A stretch of DNA of 64,000 bases from Dermatophilaceae bacterium (GCA_014377705.1 JACMPC010000250.1:1-64000), one strand, 5' to 3'; positions 43,958 to 53,793 are shown, numbered from the stretch's first letter. Notes: generated by a model not told the origin, from the sequence alone. Numbers and translations: made by a program.

Positions 43958-45220
43958 CTAGCGACCTGGCGATTCTTGCTTCGAGAAGTCGGGCAGCCGC
44001 ATCGCCATAGTGTCGACGCCGAGCACTGCCGCCTCGTCCGGCTTTCCGGGCAGGACATTCTTGAGGTAGTCGGCGATGACCTCCTTGATGGGTATGTCCT
44101 GCCCGGCCGCCTCCGACATGTACCAGCGGTGCTCAAGGACCTCATGGAAGACCTCGGCCGGCTCCAGCTTCTTGGTCAGGTCGCGCGGGACGGTGCGGGT
44201 GACCGGCTCGTAGATCTGGGTCAGCCAGTCGTGGGCCACCATCGACTCGTCGTCGTTCTGCCGGTCCTGCGAAGCGCGGAAGGAGTCGAGGTCGTTGAGC
44301 AGGCGGCGAGCCTGGTTTTCCTCGACGTCTAGGCCGGTCAGTCGCATCAGTCGGCGGGAATGATGTCCGGCATCAACGACTTTCGGCTGAATCTGGATCG
44401 TTGCGCCACCGAAGTCCGTGGAGATCGTCAGCTCGTCGACGTCGAAGCCGAGCTCATTCAGACGGCGGATCCGGTCATCGACCCGCCAACGGCAACCCAC
44501 CCCGAAGCGTTCGCTTCCGGTGAGCTCGCGCCACAGCGAGCGATAGCGGTCGACGATGGACTCCGAGACCCTGATCGGGTCGGCGGCCTTGGCCAGCAAC
44601 CCGCCGGCAGCCAGGTCCATCAGCTCGCCGGCGATGTTGACCCGGGCGATGTCGACGTCGTGCTCGCGCTGTCCGACAGACAGCTTGGTGTGGATCTCCC
44701 CGGTCTCGGCATCCACCAGGTATGCCGCGTATGCGCCGGCATCGCGGCGGAACAGCGTGTTGGACAGCGAGACGTCACCCCACCAGAAGCCCGCAAGATG
44801 GAGCCGGACCAGCAGCACGGCCAACGCGTCGATCAGCCGTTGCGCGCTGTCCGGGCGCAGGCTCTGGCTGAACAGGGCGCGATACGGCAGGGAGAAACGG
44901 AGGTGTCGGGTGAGCAGGCAGGCGTCGAGCTCTTCGCCATCGTCGCCGAGGCGGCCATTGACCACGCCGAAGGGCTGGACGCACGGCTGGCCGATCTTCT
45001 GGAGCAGTCGCAGCATGTTGTACTCGCGAACGGCGAGATGGGGGTTGATCTCCTTGACCGCGATGACCTGGCCGGGGAGCTTGACGAAGCGCACGACGTG
45101 CCGCGAGAGGCCGCGAGGCAGGGCTGCAAGGTTGGCTTCAGGCCACTGTTCGAGCGGCACCGACCATGGGAGGTCGAGCAAAGCAGGGTCTGGTCTTGCC
45201 GCAGTGATCTCGAGTGCCAT
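43958..45220 (-). CDS. DUF4032 protein with kinase-like (WaaP-type) N-terminal domain
   Basis: 420 residues. The N-terminal 250 residues resemble lipopolysaccharide-kinase-like folds: AVKEIN as the ATP-lysine strand, HLAGFWWGDVSLSNTLFRRD as catalytic loop, AYLVDAETGE as the metal-binding aspartate region. The C-terminal part is the DUF4032 domain. Function unknown. It commonly lies beside the ugpC-type ATPase, as here. Confidence 0.85.
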   Translation of the reverse strand: MALEITAARPDPALLDLPWSVPLEQWPEANLAALPRGLSRHVVRFVKLPGQVIAVKEINPHLAVREYNMLRLLQKIGQPCVQPFGVVNGRLGDDGEELDACLLTRHLRFSLPYRALFSQSLRPDSAQRLIDALAVLLVRLHLAGFWWGDVSLSNTLFRRDAGAYAAYLVDAETGEIHTKLSVGQREHDVDIARVNIAGELMDLAAGGLLAKAADPIRVSESIVDRYRSLWRELTGSERFGVGCRWRVDDRIRRLNELGFDVDELTISTDFGGATIQIQPKVVDAGHHSRRLMRLTGLDVEENQARRLLNDLDSFRASQDRQNDDESMVAHDWLTQIYEPVTRTVPRDLTKKLEPAEVFHEVLEHRWYMSEAAGQDIPIKEVIADYLKNVLPGKPDEAAVLGVDTMAMRLPDFSKQESPGR

Positions 45221-45306
45221 CTTCCTATCGTTCCATGTCTTGCTGAGCCTGAGCCCCGAGGTCCAGCGGGTTGCTGCGGGTCAGCGGCCCAGGGGGTCAT
45301 GGGGGC

Positions 45307-45345
45307 AGAAGGTGGCAGCGTCCTCGGGGGACACTGCCACCTTCT
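45307..45345 (-). terminator. Strong hairpin between the sugar-ABC ATPase and DUF4032 genes
   Basis: AGAAGGTGGCAG and CTGCCACCTTCT (12 bp, perfect) plus about five inner pairs after one mismatch. It lies 15 bp past the ATPase stop on the minus strand. Confidence 0.75.
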
Positions 45346-45360
45346 GGTCTGTTGGGGCGC

Positions 45361-46440
45361 TCAGCCGATTCGCAGGCCGGTCTCGTTGTTGAACAGGTGC
45401 ACGTGGTCGCCCTTGGGGGAGAGGTGAACCACGGTGCCCTTTGCCGGCGGGGTGCGGCCGTCGACGCGCACGATGATCGGCTTGATCTTCCCGGCGGTCT
45501 CGGTGGTCGAGCCATAGATGTAGGCGTCGGCGCCGAGCTCTTCGACGACCTCGACGGTGACGGGCAGGCCGTCGCCCTCCATCTTGATGACGAGGTCCTC
45601 AGGGCGGACACCGAGGGTGACTTCCTTGCCCACGCCGGTCAGCAGGCTGCGCTCGATCGGGTGGACGATCGAGCCGAACTTCACGCCTCCGTCGACCACG
45701 GGTACATCGAAGAGGTTCATCGCCGGTGAGCCGATGAAACCGGCCACGAAGACGTTGTCGGGGTGGTCGTACATGCGGCGCGGGGTGTCGCACTGCTGAA
45801 GGAGGCCGTCCTTGAGGACCGCGACGCGGTCTCCCATCGTCATGGCCTCGATCTGGTCGTGGGTGACGTAGACCATGGTGACGCCCAGTCGCCGTTGCAG
45901 AGAGGCGATCTGGGTGCGGGTCTGGACGCGCAGCTTGGCGTCGAGGTTCGACAGCGGCTCGTCCATGAGGAACACCTGCGGGTTCCGCACGATGGCCCGG
46001 CCCATGGCGACGCGCTGGCGCTGGCCACCGGAGAGCGCCTTGGGCTTGCGCTCGAGGTAGTCTTGAAGGTCGAGAATCTTGGCGGCATCGGCGACGCGCT
46101 TGGCGATCTCGGCCTTGTTGATGCCCGCGATCTTGAGCGCGAAGCCCATGTTGTCGGCGACGGACATGTGCGGGTACAGGGCGTAGTTCTGGAAGACCAT
46201 CGCCACGTCGCGGTCCTTGGGGGACATGTCGGTGACGTTGCGATCACCGATCCAGATGTCGCCGACGTTGACCTCTTCGAGCCCTGCGAGCATCCGCAGC
46301 GCCGTGGACTTGCCACAGCCGGAGGGGCCGACCAGGACCAGGAACTCGCCGTCGGCGATGTCGATGGTCAGCCTGTCGACCGAGGGGGTGTCGTTGCCGG
46401 GGTAGGTACGGCTGGCGTTGTCGAACTTCACTGTTGCCAT
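45361..46440 (-). CDS. ugpC: Sugar ABC transporter ATPase (UgpC/MsiK type)
   Basis: 359 residues. Walker [10 protein letters not shown] (38-46), signature LSGGQRQR (about 136), Walker B VFLMDEPLSNLDAKLR, switch HDQIEAMTMGDR, and a C-terminal TOBE region from about 235. In actinobacteria a single MsiK-like ATPase energises several sugar importers; no ATPase gene lies in the mal operon just across the divergent gap, so this protein very likely drives MalEFG. Confidence 0.93.
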   Translation of the reverse strand: MATVKFDNASRTYPGNDTPSVDRLTIDIADGEFLVLVGPSGCGKSTALRMLAGLEEVNVGDIWIGDRNVTDMSPKDRDVAMVFQNYALYPHMSVADNMGFALKIAGINKAEIAKRVADAAKILDLQDYLERKPKALSGGQRQRVAMGRAIVRNPQVFLMDEPLSNLDAKLRVQTRTQIASLQRRLGVTMVYVTHDQIEAMTMGDRVAVLKDGLLQQCDTPRRMYDHPDNVFVAGFIGSPAMNLFDVPVVDGGVKFGSIVHPIERSLLTGVGKEVTLGVRPEDLVIKMEGDGLPVTVEVVEELGADAYIYGSTTETAGKIKPIIVRVDGRTPPAKGTVVHLSPKGDHVHLFNNETGLRIG

Positions 46441-46641
46441 GTGAGTCAGCTTCCTTCACCGGCAGGAACGTGCCGGACGATCCGTTGTAAAGGTGACGAA
46501 CGCCGTGCGGGCGCCCTTGGGCCGGTGGGTGGAAAGACCGCACCGTGTCCTGGACTCTAGTCGATGGGGCCTATCTGCGTGCGGGCGCCCGCCCCTTGAT
46601 GCTCGCCTGAGCGGGCGGGCGAATGGTCCGTTGTGCAAATG

Positions 46642-46695
46642 TAGCCTGCAAGAACTTGCAGGCTACTGGTGAAATCCTGCAAAAACTTGCTAAGG
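46642..46695 (+). promoter_or_regulatory. Paired LacI-type operators before malE
   Basis: Operator 1: TAGCCTGCAAG-AA-CTTGCAGGCTA (46642-46665), perfect 11-bp arms. Operator 2: CCTGCAAAAACTTGCTAAGG (46676-46695), the same core, shifted by exactly 31 bp, about three helical turns. TAAGGT (46691-46696) could be the -10. Binding by the LacI regulator at 52679 is inferred. The rest of the 310-bp divergent gap to the ATPase gene shows no gene. Confidence 0.75.
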
Positions 46696-46750
46696 TGCAG
46701 TCACTAGGGCCGGTCGCAGGGCTGCCCAGGGCTTCCCAAGGAGAAATATC

Positions 46751-48046
46751 ATGCACAAGCGTGCGATTGGTGCAGCGGCCGTCACCGGCATTGCGGCACT
46801 GCTCATGAGCGCCTGCGGCGGGTCCACCACCGTCGCCGCCAAGCCGTCCACCACCGAGGCCGCAGTGCCGGCCGCGGCATCCACCAAGGCACCTGTTCGT
46901 GACGCAGCCGCCGACCTGGTCATCTGGGCCGATGTCGACCGGACGCCGATCATCCAGAAGTACGCCGACGAGTTCGGCAAGGAGAACGGCATCAAGGTCG
47001 TTGTCCAGGTGGCGACCGACGTGCGTCCGCAGTTCAAGGACGCCACCAAGGTGGGCAAGGGCCCCGATGTCATCGTCGGTGCGCACGACTGGCTGGGCGA
47101 GCTCGTCCAGAACAACACCGTCTCGCCGGTGAACCTTGCAGCAGCCGACGCCGCCAAGTTCGCACCACAGGCGATCGCGGCGACCAAGTTCAACGGTCAG
47201 TCCTACGGCGTTCCGTACGCCGTCGAGAACATCGCCCTGGTGCGCAACACCGCACTCGCGCCCACCGCACCGACGAAGATGAGCGATCTGGTCAGCCAGG
47301 GCCAGGCCCTGGTGAAGTCCGGCAAGGCGACCAACATCCTGCTCCAGGAGGTCAGCAAGACCGGTAATGCGTTCTACACCTACCCCTACCTCGCGGCCTT
47401 CGCCGGCGGCGGCATCTTCGCCACCAAGGCCAACGGCGACTATGACGCGTCCAAAGTCATCGTGAACAGCGTCGGCTCGGTCAAGGGCGCCACTGAGCTT
47501 GCCGCGCTGGGCAAGTCCAAGGCGTTGTCCACCAACGTCGACTCCACCAACGCCGACGCGCTGTTCGATGCCGGCAAGGTGCCGTTCTACTTCACAGGCC
47601 CGTGGTCGATCGACAAGGCCAAGAAGGCCAACATCAAGTACGCCATCAGCCCGCTGCCGAGCCTGGCCGGCGGCGGGAAGATGCAGCCGTTCCTGGGCGT
47701 CCAGATGTTCTACGTCTCGGCCAAGGCCAAGAACGCGGCCTTCGCGCAGGAGTTCGTCACCAAGTACGTCCCCCGCGAAGACGTCCAGATGTCGCTGTTC
47801 GCGGCCGGACACCGTCCGCCGGCACTGACCTCGGCGTACGTCAAGGCCACTACGGCCGACCCGGACGTCAAGGCGTGGTTCGACGCAGGCAAGGGCGGAC
47901 AGGCCATGCCCAACATCCCCGCGATGAACTCGGTGTGGGGCCCGCTGGGTCAGGCTTCCGCGGACGTCATCGCCGGCAAGGCGCTGCCGCAGGCACGGTT
48001 CGACGCAGCTCAGAAGGAGATCGCCGCCAACATCGCCAAGGGCTGA
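46751..48046 (+). CDS. malE: Maltodextrin-binding lipoprotein MalE
   Basis: 431-residue solute-binding lipoprotein. Signal with lipobox LLMSAC (Cys22), Ala/Thr/Pro-rich linker, then the MalE fold: LVIWADVDRTPIIQKYADEF, KGPDVIVGAHDWLGELV, YGVPYAVENIALVRN, GKVPFYFTGPWSID, AAGHRPPAL and MNSVWGPLGQA. AAGGAG lies eight bases before the ATG. First gene of malEFG; captures maltose or maltodextrin outside the membrane. Confidence 0.94.
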   Translation: MHKRAIGAAAVTGIAALLMSACGGSTTVAAKPSTTEAAVPAAASTKAPVRDAAADLVIWADVDRTPIIQKYADEFGKENGIKVVVQVATDVRPQFKDATKVGKGPDVIVGAHDWLGELVQNNTVSPVNLAAADAAKFAPQAIAATKFNGQSYGVPYAVENIALVRNTALAPTAPTKMSDLVSQGQALVKSGKATNILLQEVSKTGNAFYTYPYLAAFAGGGIFATKANGDYDASKVIVNSVGSVKGATELAALGKSKALSTNVDSTNADALFDAGKVPFYFTGPWSIDKAKKANIKYAISPLPSLAGGGKMQPFLGVQMFYVSAKAKNAAFAQEFVTKYVPREDVQMSLFAAGHRPPALTSAYVKATTADPDVKAWFDAGKGGQAMPNIPAMNSVWGPLGQASADVIAGKALPQARFDAAQKEIAANIAKG

Positions 48047-48055
48047 TGTATGGCG

Positions 48056-48090
48056 GGTGGCCGGCCGCCGCACGTTGGCGGCCGGCCACC
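48056..48090 (+). terminator. Hairpin between malE and malF (attenuator or mRNA stabiliser)
   Basis: GGTGGCCGGCCGCC and its perfect complement (14 bp, 7-nt loop) start 9 bp after the malE stop and 92 bp before malF. Such hairpins usually raise malE expression over the permease genes. Confidence 0.75.
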
Positions 48091-48182
48091 TGACCGGTCC
48101 GCAGCAGGCGGCGCCGGTACTGCGACCACGGCGCCGATGGCGCACCGGTCACCCTTGTCGGTACGCCGCTTCGAAGGACGAC

Positions 48183-49847
48183 ATGAGTCTCAAGAAATTC
48201 CAGGGAACACCAGAGGTTCAGCACCCGGACAGTCCGGACAACCCGGATCGCCCGGGGGACCGGGTGGTCAGGTCGAAGGGCGAGCCGGGTGGCCGTCGCC
48301 GCTCGTCGGCTGCGAGCCCGCTCTGGCTCGTGGTCACTAAGTGGCTGTTGATCGGGACGGTGCTCGTCGTTCTCGCGTTCGTCGTCCAGAAGCTCATCGA
48401 GCAGGGGTCGTGGGTCGGCGTCGTCATCGCCGCCTTCGTGGCCATGTGCGTGCTGGCCGTCTACGGCACCCGCCACGCCGTGCCACTGAAGTACCTGCTG
48501 CCGGGTCTGCTCCTGCTCGTAGCCCTGCAGATCTGGCCCATCGCCTACACCGTGGGTACATCCTTCACGAACCTCGGTGACGGTCACCTGATCAGCAAGC
48601 AGGAGTCGATCGACTCCATCATCGCCAACTCAGTTCGTGAGGTACCCAACGCGCCTCGGTACCTGCTGTCGGTCGCGGTCAAAGATGGGGCCGATCCTGC
48701 CACGGGTGAGGCGTTCTATCTGCTCACCGAGCCCTCCGGCAAGCCCCTCCTGGGCGACAAGGCCGGGCTGGCAGACCTGCCCGCCGCCAGCGTCGAGAAG
48801 GCAGGCAACGGCCGGATCACCAAGGCCGCGGGGTACCAGATCCTGACTGCGATCCAGGTCAATGCCCGCAAGGACCTCAACGAGTTCGCCGTGCCGACCG
48901 CCGAGGGCGCGGGCATCAAGCGGGTCGGCCTCGCCGAGGCGTTCCAGGGCAAGGCCAACGTCTCTTACGACAAGGCCAGTGACACCCTCCTCGACAGCGC
49001 GACCCGCAAGACCTACATCCCGCGCAAAGCCTCCTGGGTGCCCAAGGACGGTCAGGGCGATACCTTCCCCCAAGGGTGGAAGGAGAATGTCGGGTTCAAG
49101 AACTTCAGCAATGTGCTTACCAACGAGACCTTGCGCTCCGGCTTCCTCAAGATCTTTGCCTGGAACATGGTGTTCGCCGTGGTCTCGGTGCTCTCCACGT
49201 TTGTGCTGGGCATGTTGCTGGCACTGCTGCTCAACGACGCCAGGCTCAGGGGCAGGGCGCTGTATCGGTCGATGCTGATCCTGCCGTATGCGCTGCCCAT
49301 CTTCGTGACGGCGCTGGTCTGGTCCTCGATGTTCAACCAGGACTATGGGCTGATCAACAAGCTTCTGCATCTGAACATCGACTGGCTGGGGGACCCGTGG
49401 GCGGCCAAGGCGGCGATCCTGATCACCAACCTGTGGCTGGGGTTTCCGTACATGTTCATCGTCTGCACGGGTGCTCTGCAGTCCATCCCGGGTGACGTGC
49501 TGGAGGCCGCCAAGATCGATGGCGCCTCGGCGCTGCGGACCATGCGATCGGTCATCATACCGCTGCTGCTGGTCGCGGTGGGCCCGTTGCTGATCGCCTC
49601 GTTCGCCTTCAACTTCAACAACTTCGGCCTGATCTTCCTGATGACCGGGGGTGGGCCCTTCCAGGACTCGAACTTCAGCGTCGGGTCCAGTGACCTGCTG
49701 ATCACCTACGCCTACCGGCTGGCGTTCAGCGGAGTGAGCCCGAACTACGGCCTCGCCGCGACGGTCTCGCTCTTCATCTTCTTCATCGTCGGCCTCATGA
49801 GCTACGAAGGATTCCGCCGCACGAAGTCCCTCGAGGAAGTGAACTGA
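48183..49847 (+). CDS. malF: Maltodextrin ABC transporter permease MalF
   Basis: 554 residues, large like E. coli MalF: three N-terminal helices (about 50-130), a periplasmic insertion of roughly 190 residues (P2-like loop), then about five helices with the EAA loop EAAKIDGASALRTMRSVIIP. The ATG at 48183 has AAGGA six bases upstream; the in-frame codons before it lie over the hairpin and are not coding. TGATG overlap with malG. Confidence 0.93.
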   Translation: MSLKKFQGTPEVQHPDSPDNPDRPGDRVVRSKGEPGGRRRSSAASPLWLVVTKWLLIGTVLVVLAFVVQKLIEQGSWVGVVIAAFVAMCVLAVYGTRHAVPLKYLLPGLLLLVALQIWPIAYTVGTSFTNLGDGHLISKQESIDSIIANSVREVPNAPRYLLSVAVKDGADPATGEAFYLLTEPSGKPLLGDKAGLADLPAASVEKAGNGRITKAAGYQILTAIQVNARKDLNEFAVPTAEGAGIKRVGLAEAFQGKANVSYDKASDTLLDSATRKTYIPRKASWVPKDGQGDTFPQGWKENVGFKNFSNVLTNETLRSGFLKIFAWNMVFAVVSVLSTFVLGMLLALLLNDARLRGRALYRSMLILPYALPIFVTALVWSSMFNQDYGLINKLLHLNIDWLGDPWAAKAAILITNLWLGFPYMFIVCTGALQSIPGDVLEAAKIDGASALRTMRSVIIPLLLVAVGPLLIASFAFNFNNFGLIFLMTGGGPFQDSNFSVGSSDLLITYAYRLAFSGVSPNYGLAATVSLFIFFIVGLMSYEGFRRTKSLEEVN

Positions 49848-50782
49848 TGTCGACCTTTCCTGATGCCGTGCCTCTTGCCGTCCCGCACTCGGTCGATAAG
49901 GCCGAGTCAGCTCAGCCGGTCCGGCCTCGTCCGGGCTCATTCCGCCGAGTGTGGTGGCGGCACGGCCTGGCCATCCTGGCGCTGGTCTGGTCCCTGTTCC
50001 CCATCGTGTTCATCATCTCGGCGGCGCTCAACCCATCGGGGACGATGAATACCGCGGAGCTCTTCCCCAACAACATCTCGATGACCAACTACGACGCCTT
50101 GTTCAGCGACACGGCTAGGCCTTACCTGAGCTGGTACAAGAACTCGATGATCATCGCCGGGTCCGGATCCCTGGCCTCGGTATTCATCGGGGCTTGCGCG
50201 GCCTACGCCTTCTCCAGGATGAGGTTTACCGGCCGCCGGCCCGGCCTGTTCGCCCTGCTCCTGCTCCAGATGTTCCCGGCGCTGCTGGCCTTCGTCGCGC
50301 TCTACGTAACCTTCGTCCGTGTCGGCAATATCCTTCCGGCGATCGGTATCAACACCTCGGCGGGCCTGATCCTGGCCTACCTCGGCGGTGCGATGGGCGC
50401 TAACGTGTGGCTGCTCAAGGGGTACTTCGACACGGTGCCTCGCGAGCTGGACGAGGCTGCCAAGGTGGATGGCGCCTCGCACGCCCGGATCTTCTTCACG
50501 ATGACCCTGCGGCTCGTCATGCCCATTCTGGTCACCGTGTTCATGTTGTCCTTCGTCGGACTGTTCGGCGAGTTCCTGCTCGCCAGCATCTTCCTGCGGG
50601 ATGTCGACTCACAGACGCTCGGGGTCGGACTCTGGTCGATGATGAACGTGACCGGCGACCGCAACAAGTACTTCGGCCAGTTCTGCGCCGGCGCCATGCT
50701 GGCCTCGCTGCCCGTGGTGCTGCTCTATCTCGGATTCCAGAAGCAGCTCGTCGGCGGCCTCACCCAGGGGTCCGTGAAGTGA
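49847..50782 (+). CDS. malG: Maltodextrin ABC transporter permease MalG
   Basis: 311 residues, six membrane helices, EAA loop ELDEAAKVDGASHARIFFTM. Its stop is overlapped by the start of the GH13 gene (GTGA), giving tight coupling of transport and hydrolysis. Confidence 0.94.
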   Translation: MSTFPDAVPLAVPHSVDKAESAQPVRPRPGSFRRVWWRHGLAILALVWSLFPIVFIISAALNPSGTMNTAELFPNNISMTNYDALFSDTARPYLSWYKNSMIIAGSGSLASVFIGACAAYAFSRMRFTGRRPGLFALLLLQMFPALLAFVALYVTFVRVGNILPAIGINTSAGLILAYLGGAMGANVWLLKGYFDTVPRELDEAAKVDGASHARIFFTMTLRLVMPILVTVFMLSFVGLFGEFLLASIFLRDVDSQTLGVGLWSMMNVTGDRNKYFGQFCAGAMLASLPVVLLYLGFQKQLVGGLTQGSVK

Positions 50783-52641
50783 CGATCCTCACTGAGTCGC
50801 TGGCAGGTGCCGGGACCCGGCTGCAGGCCGATCTGCTGTCCCAGCCTCACCACGATGGTTCGGCGCTGTACGTCTCGAACCGGCATCCCCGGCTCGGGGA
50901 CCCGGTCCAGCTCCGGGTCAGGGTTCCGCACGAGACTCACGTCAGTGCTGTGCATGTGCGCCTCGTCCCCGATGCTGAGCCCACGTTCGTCGACGCCGTC
51001 GTCGAACTGGTCACCGAGGCCGAGACGTGGTGGCGGGCCGACATCATCTGCCACAACCCCGTCACCGGCTACCGGTTCCTCCTGGAAGGGGCCGACACGG
51101 CATACCAGTGGCTGAACGGCACGGGCGTGCATCAGCGCGACGTGCCCGACGCGGCGGACTTCCGGCTGGTCACCTTCGTCGCGCCACCGGCCTGGGCTGC
51201 CGATGCCGTTGTCTATCAGGTGTTTCCGGACAGGTTCGCCAAGGCGCTCGACCGGCCGGCACCGGCCTGGGCCGTCCCCGCCGAGTGGCAGGACCCCGTC
51301 GATCTCTCGGAGACCGGATCCCGACAGCTCTACGGCGGTGACCTCGACGGGGTCGTCGCGCACCTTGACCACCTGCAGGCGCTCGGGGTCAACGTGATCT
51401 ACCTGACGCCGTTCTTTCCGTCGACGTCCAACCATCGTTACGACGCCTCCAGCTTCGGGCGGGTGGACCCGATGCTGGGCGGCGACGAGGCCCTGAGCCG
51501 GCTGACCAGCGCCGCGCACGCCTGCGGGATGAAGGTCCTGGGAGACTTCACCACCAACCACACCGGGGACACCCACGAGTGGTTCCGGAAGGCTCTGACC
51601 GACCCCAAGTGCGATGAGCGCGGCTTCTACTTCTGGGAGGACGGCGGTTACGTCGCCTGGCTTGGGGTGAAGTCGTTGCCCAAGCTCAACTATGGCAGCC
51701 AGATCCTGCGCCAAAGGGTCTTCGAGGACGCTGGCGGCGTCGCCCGCAAGTGGATCTCCGGCCCCGACGGCCTCGACGGGTGGCGGGTCGACGTCGCCAA
51801 CATGACCGGTCGTTACAAGTCGCAGAATCTCAACCACGAGGTTGCGTGCCAGATGCGTGACGCCATGCACCAGACGCGACCGGACTCGCTGCTGATCGGT
51901 GAGCACTGCCACGACTTCACCCTCGATGCGCTGGGGGACGGCTGGGACGGCGTCATGAACTACGCAGGATTCACCCGGCCCGTCTGGACCTGGCTGCGGG
52001 ACACGGAGCTTGCGCCCAGGTTCCTCGGGTCACCGCTGATGGTGCCGCGCCTGGGTGGCTCCTCCGTGATGGAGACGATGCGTGAGTTCTCGGCGATGGC
52101 GCCCTGGCGCAGCATCCGGAACAGCTTCAACCTGGTCGGGTCCCATGACACTACCCGCATCCGGACCCTGGTCGGCGCGGACGCCAGGCAGGTCGAGGTC
52201 GCGGCCGGGCTGCTCTTCACGATGCCCGGCATCCCGATGCTGACCTATGGTGACGAGATCGGGATGCGGGGCGAGTATGGCGAGGACGGGCGCCGGCCGA
52301 TGCCCTGGGATGACGCAGACAGCTGGGACGGGCGGATCCTCGAGGTCTACCGGGGTCTCATCTCGGCACGCAATACCAGCGATGCGCTGCGGCATGGCGG
52401 TCTGAGATGGGTCCACGCGGATGACGACGTGCTGGTGTACCTGCGTGAGAGCAAGACGCAGACGGCACTGGTGCACTGTGCCCGTGCCGCGCATGACCCG
52501 ATCCGGGTGTCTGCCAGGCACCTCACCGGCGTGGCTGGGGCGCAGACGGCGTTCGGCCGTGATCTGATCCACAGTGGCGACAGTGTGACCCTCATGGCGG
52601 ACATGCCTGAGGTCAACATCTGGACCTGGCCGAGAGTTTAG
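50779..52641 (+). CDS. GH13 maltodextrin-degrading enzyme (cyclomaltodextrinase/neopullulanase type)
   Basis: 620 residues without signal peptide, so cytoplasmic. An N-terminal beta domain (about 1-135) precedes the barrel: YQVFPDRFA, DGWRVDVAN with nucleophile Asp338, LIGEHCH with acid Glu375, and GSHDTTR with Asp457. The N-terminal domain and position after malG suggest hydrolysis of imported maltodextrins. GTG 50779 is fixed by the four-base overlap with malG. Confidence 0.92.
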   Translation: MTILTESLAGAGTRLQADLLSQPHHDGSALYVSNRHPRLGDPVQLRVRVPHETHVSAVHVRLVPDAEPTFVDAVVELVTEAETWWRADIICHNPVTGYRFLLEGADTAYQWLNGTGVHQRDVPDAADFRLVTFVAPPAWAADAVVYQVFPDRFAKALDRPAPAWAVPAEWQDPVDLSETGSRQLYGGDLDGVVAHLDHLQALGVNVIYLTPFFPSTSNHRYDASSFGRVDPMLGGDEALSRLTSAAHACGMKVLGDFTTNHTGDTHEWFRKALTDPKCDERGFYFWEDGGYVAWLGVKSLPKLNYGSQILRQRVFEDAGGVARKWISGPDGLDGWRVDVANMTGRYKSQNLNHEVACQMRDAMHQTRPDSLLIGEHCHDFTLDALGDGWDGVMNYAGFTRPVWTWLRDTELAPRFLGSPLMVPRLGGSSVMETMREFSAMAPWRSIRNSFNLVGSHDTTRIRTLVGADARQVEVAAGLLFTMPGIPMLTYGDEIGMRGEYGEDGRRPMPWDDADSWDGRILEVYRGLISARNTSDALRHGGLRWVHADDDVLVYLRESKTQTALVHCARAAHDPIRVSARHLTGVAGAQTAFGRDLIHSGDSVTLMADMPEVNIWTWPRV

Positions 52642-52678
52642 GACGGTGCCGGTGAAGACGATTGATGAAGGAAGAGCA

Positions 52679-53737
52679 GTGAGAGCGCGACTGGCGGACA
52701 TCGCCGAGCATGCCGAGGTCAGCGAGGCGACGGTCAGCCGGGTGCTCAACGGCAAGCCGGGCGTCGCAGACGGGACCCGGCAGGCGGTGCTCACCTCGCT
52801 AGATGTGCTCGGCTACGACCGGCCCAGCCGGTTGCGACGCAAGAGCGCCGGGCTCGTCGGCCTGGTCACCCCGGAGCTGACGAACCCGATCTTCCCCGCC
52901 TTCGCCCAGGCCATCGAGACCGCTCTGGCGCGCCAGGGCTTCACGCCGGTCCTGTGTACCCAGACCCCCGGCGGGGTGCACGAGGACGACTATGTGACGA
53001 TGCTTCTCGAACGTGGCGTGGCCGGGATCATCTACGTGAGCGGGCTGCACGCAGACTCGACTACCGACCCGCAGCGCTACGTGACCCTGCGCGAACGTGG
53101 CCTGCCGATCGTGCTGATCAACGGCTACATCGAGGGGGTCGACGCACCGTTCATCTCCAACGACGACGTCGCCTCGATGGATCTCGCCATCGGCCACCTG
53201 GTTGCCCAGGGGCACACGACCATCGGGCTGGCCGTGGGCCAGGATCGATTCGTTCCGGTCATCCGCAAGATCATCGGCTTTCGCAACGCCATGATGACCT
53301 TGCTGGGCCGCACGGATGTCGAGGACCTGATCGCGCACACGATGTTCAGCGTCGAGGGTGGTGCCGTGGCAGCTCAGCGGCTGATCGACAAGGGCGCCAC
53401 CGCGATCGTGTGCGGTTCGGACCTGATGGCGCTCGGAGCTATCAGGGCTGCCCGTCTGCGCGGGATGGAGGTGCCTCGTGACCTGTCCGTCGTCGGCTAC
53501 GACGACTCGCCGCTCATTGCCTTCACCGACCCCCCGCTGACCACGGTCCGGCAGAGCGTCCAGGCCATGAGCGAGGCCGCGGTTCGTGCGCTGCTGGACC
53601 AGATCGCCGGTGACCCGGCGCCGCTGGCCGAGTACGTGTTCCGCCCGGAGCTGGTCGTCCGCGGTTCGACCGGCGCAGCTCCCGGCTCACCCGCTTCAGC
53701 CAAGTCAGGCGCTGCCAGAGGTGGCTCGGCTCTCTGA
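52679..53737 (+). CDS. LacI-family regulator of the mal operon
   Basis: 352 residues. Helix-turn-helix and hinge at the N-terminus (RLADIAEHAEVSEATVSRVL, PGVADGTRQAVL), then the periplasmic-binding-like effector domain ending in DDSPLIAFTDPPLTTVRQ. GTG 52679 is preferred to 52646 because AAGGAAG lies just upstream and the LacI domain begins there. Last gene of malEFG-GH13; likely represses malE through the two operators at 46642-46695. The C-terminal 20 residues are low-complexity Ala/Ser/Gly. Confidence 0.92.
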   Translation: MRARLADIAEHAEVSEATVSRVLNGKPGVADGTRQAVLTSLDVLGYDRPSRLRRKSAGLVGLVTPELTNPIFPAFAQAIETALARQGFTPVLCTQTPGGVHEDDYVTMLLERGVAGIIYVSGLHADSTTDPQRYVTLRERGLPIVLINGYIEGVDAPFISNDDVASMDLAIGHLVAQGHTTIGLAVGQDRFVPVIRKIIGFRNAMMTLLGRTDVEDLIAHTMFSVEGGAVAAQRLIDKGATAIVCGSDLMALGAIRAARLRGMEVPRDLSVVGYDDSPLIAFTDPPLTTVRQSVQAMSEAAVRALLDQIAGDPAPLAEYVFRPELVVRGSTGAAPGSPASAKSGAARGGSAL

Positions 53738-53793
53738 GCGAGCCCGCCAGAGGGCTTCATCCCTGACCGGGTCCCGGGCCTGCGGGCGAGGAC

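Noticed and set aside
46571-48145. 524-residue minus-strand frame opposite malE
   Set aside because: Antisense shadow of malE, and it would cover the mal operators.
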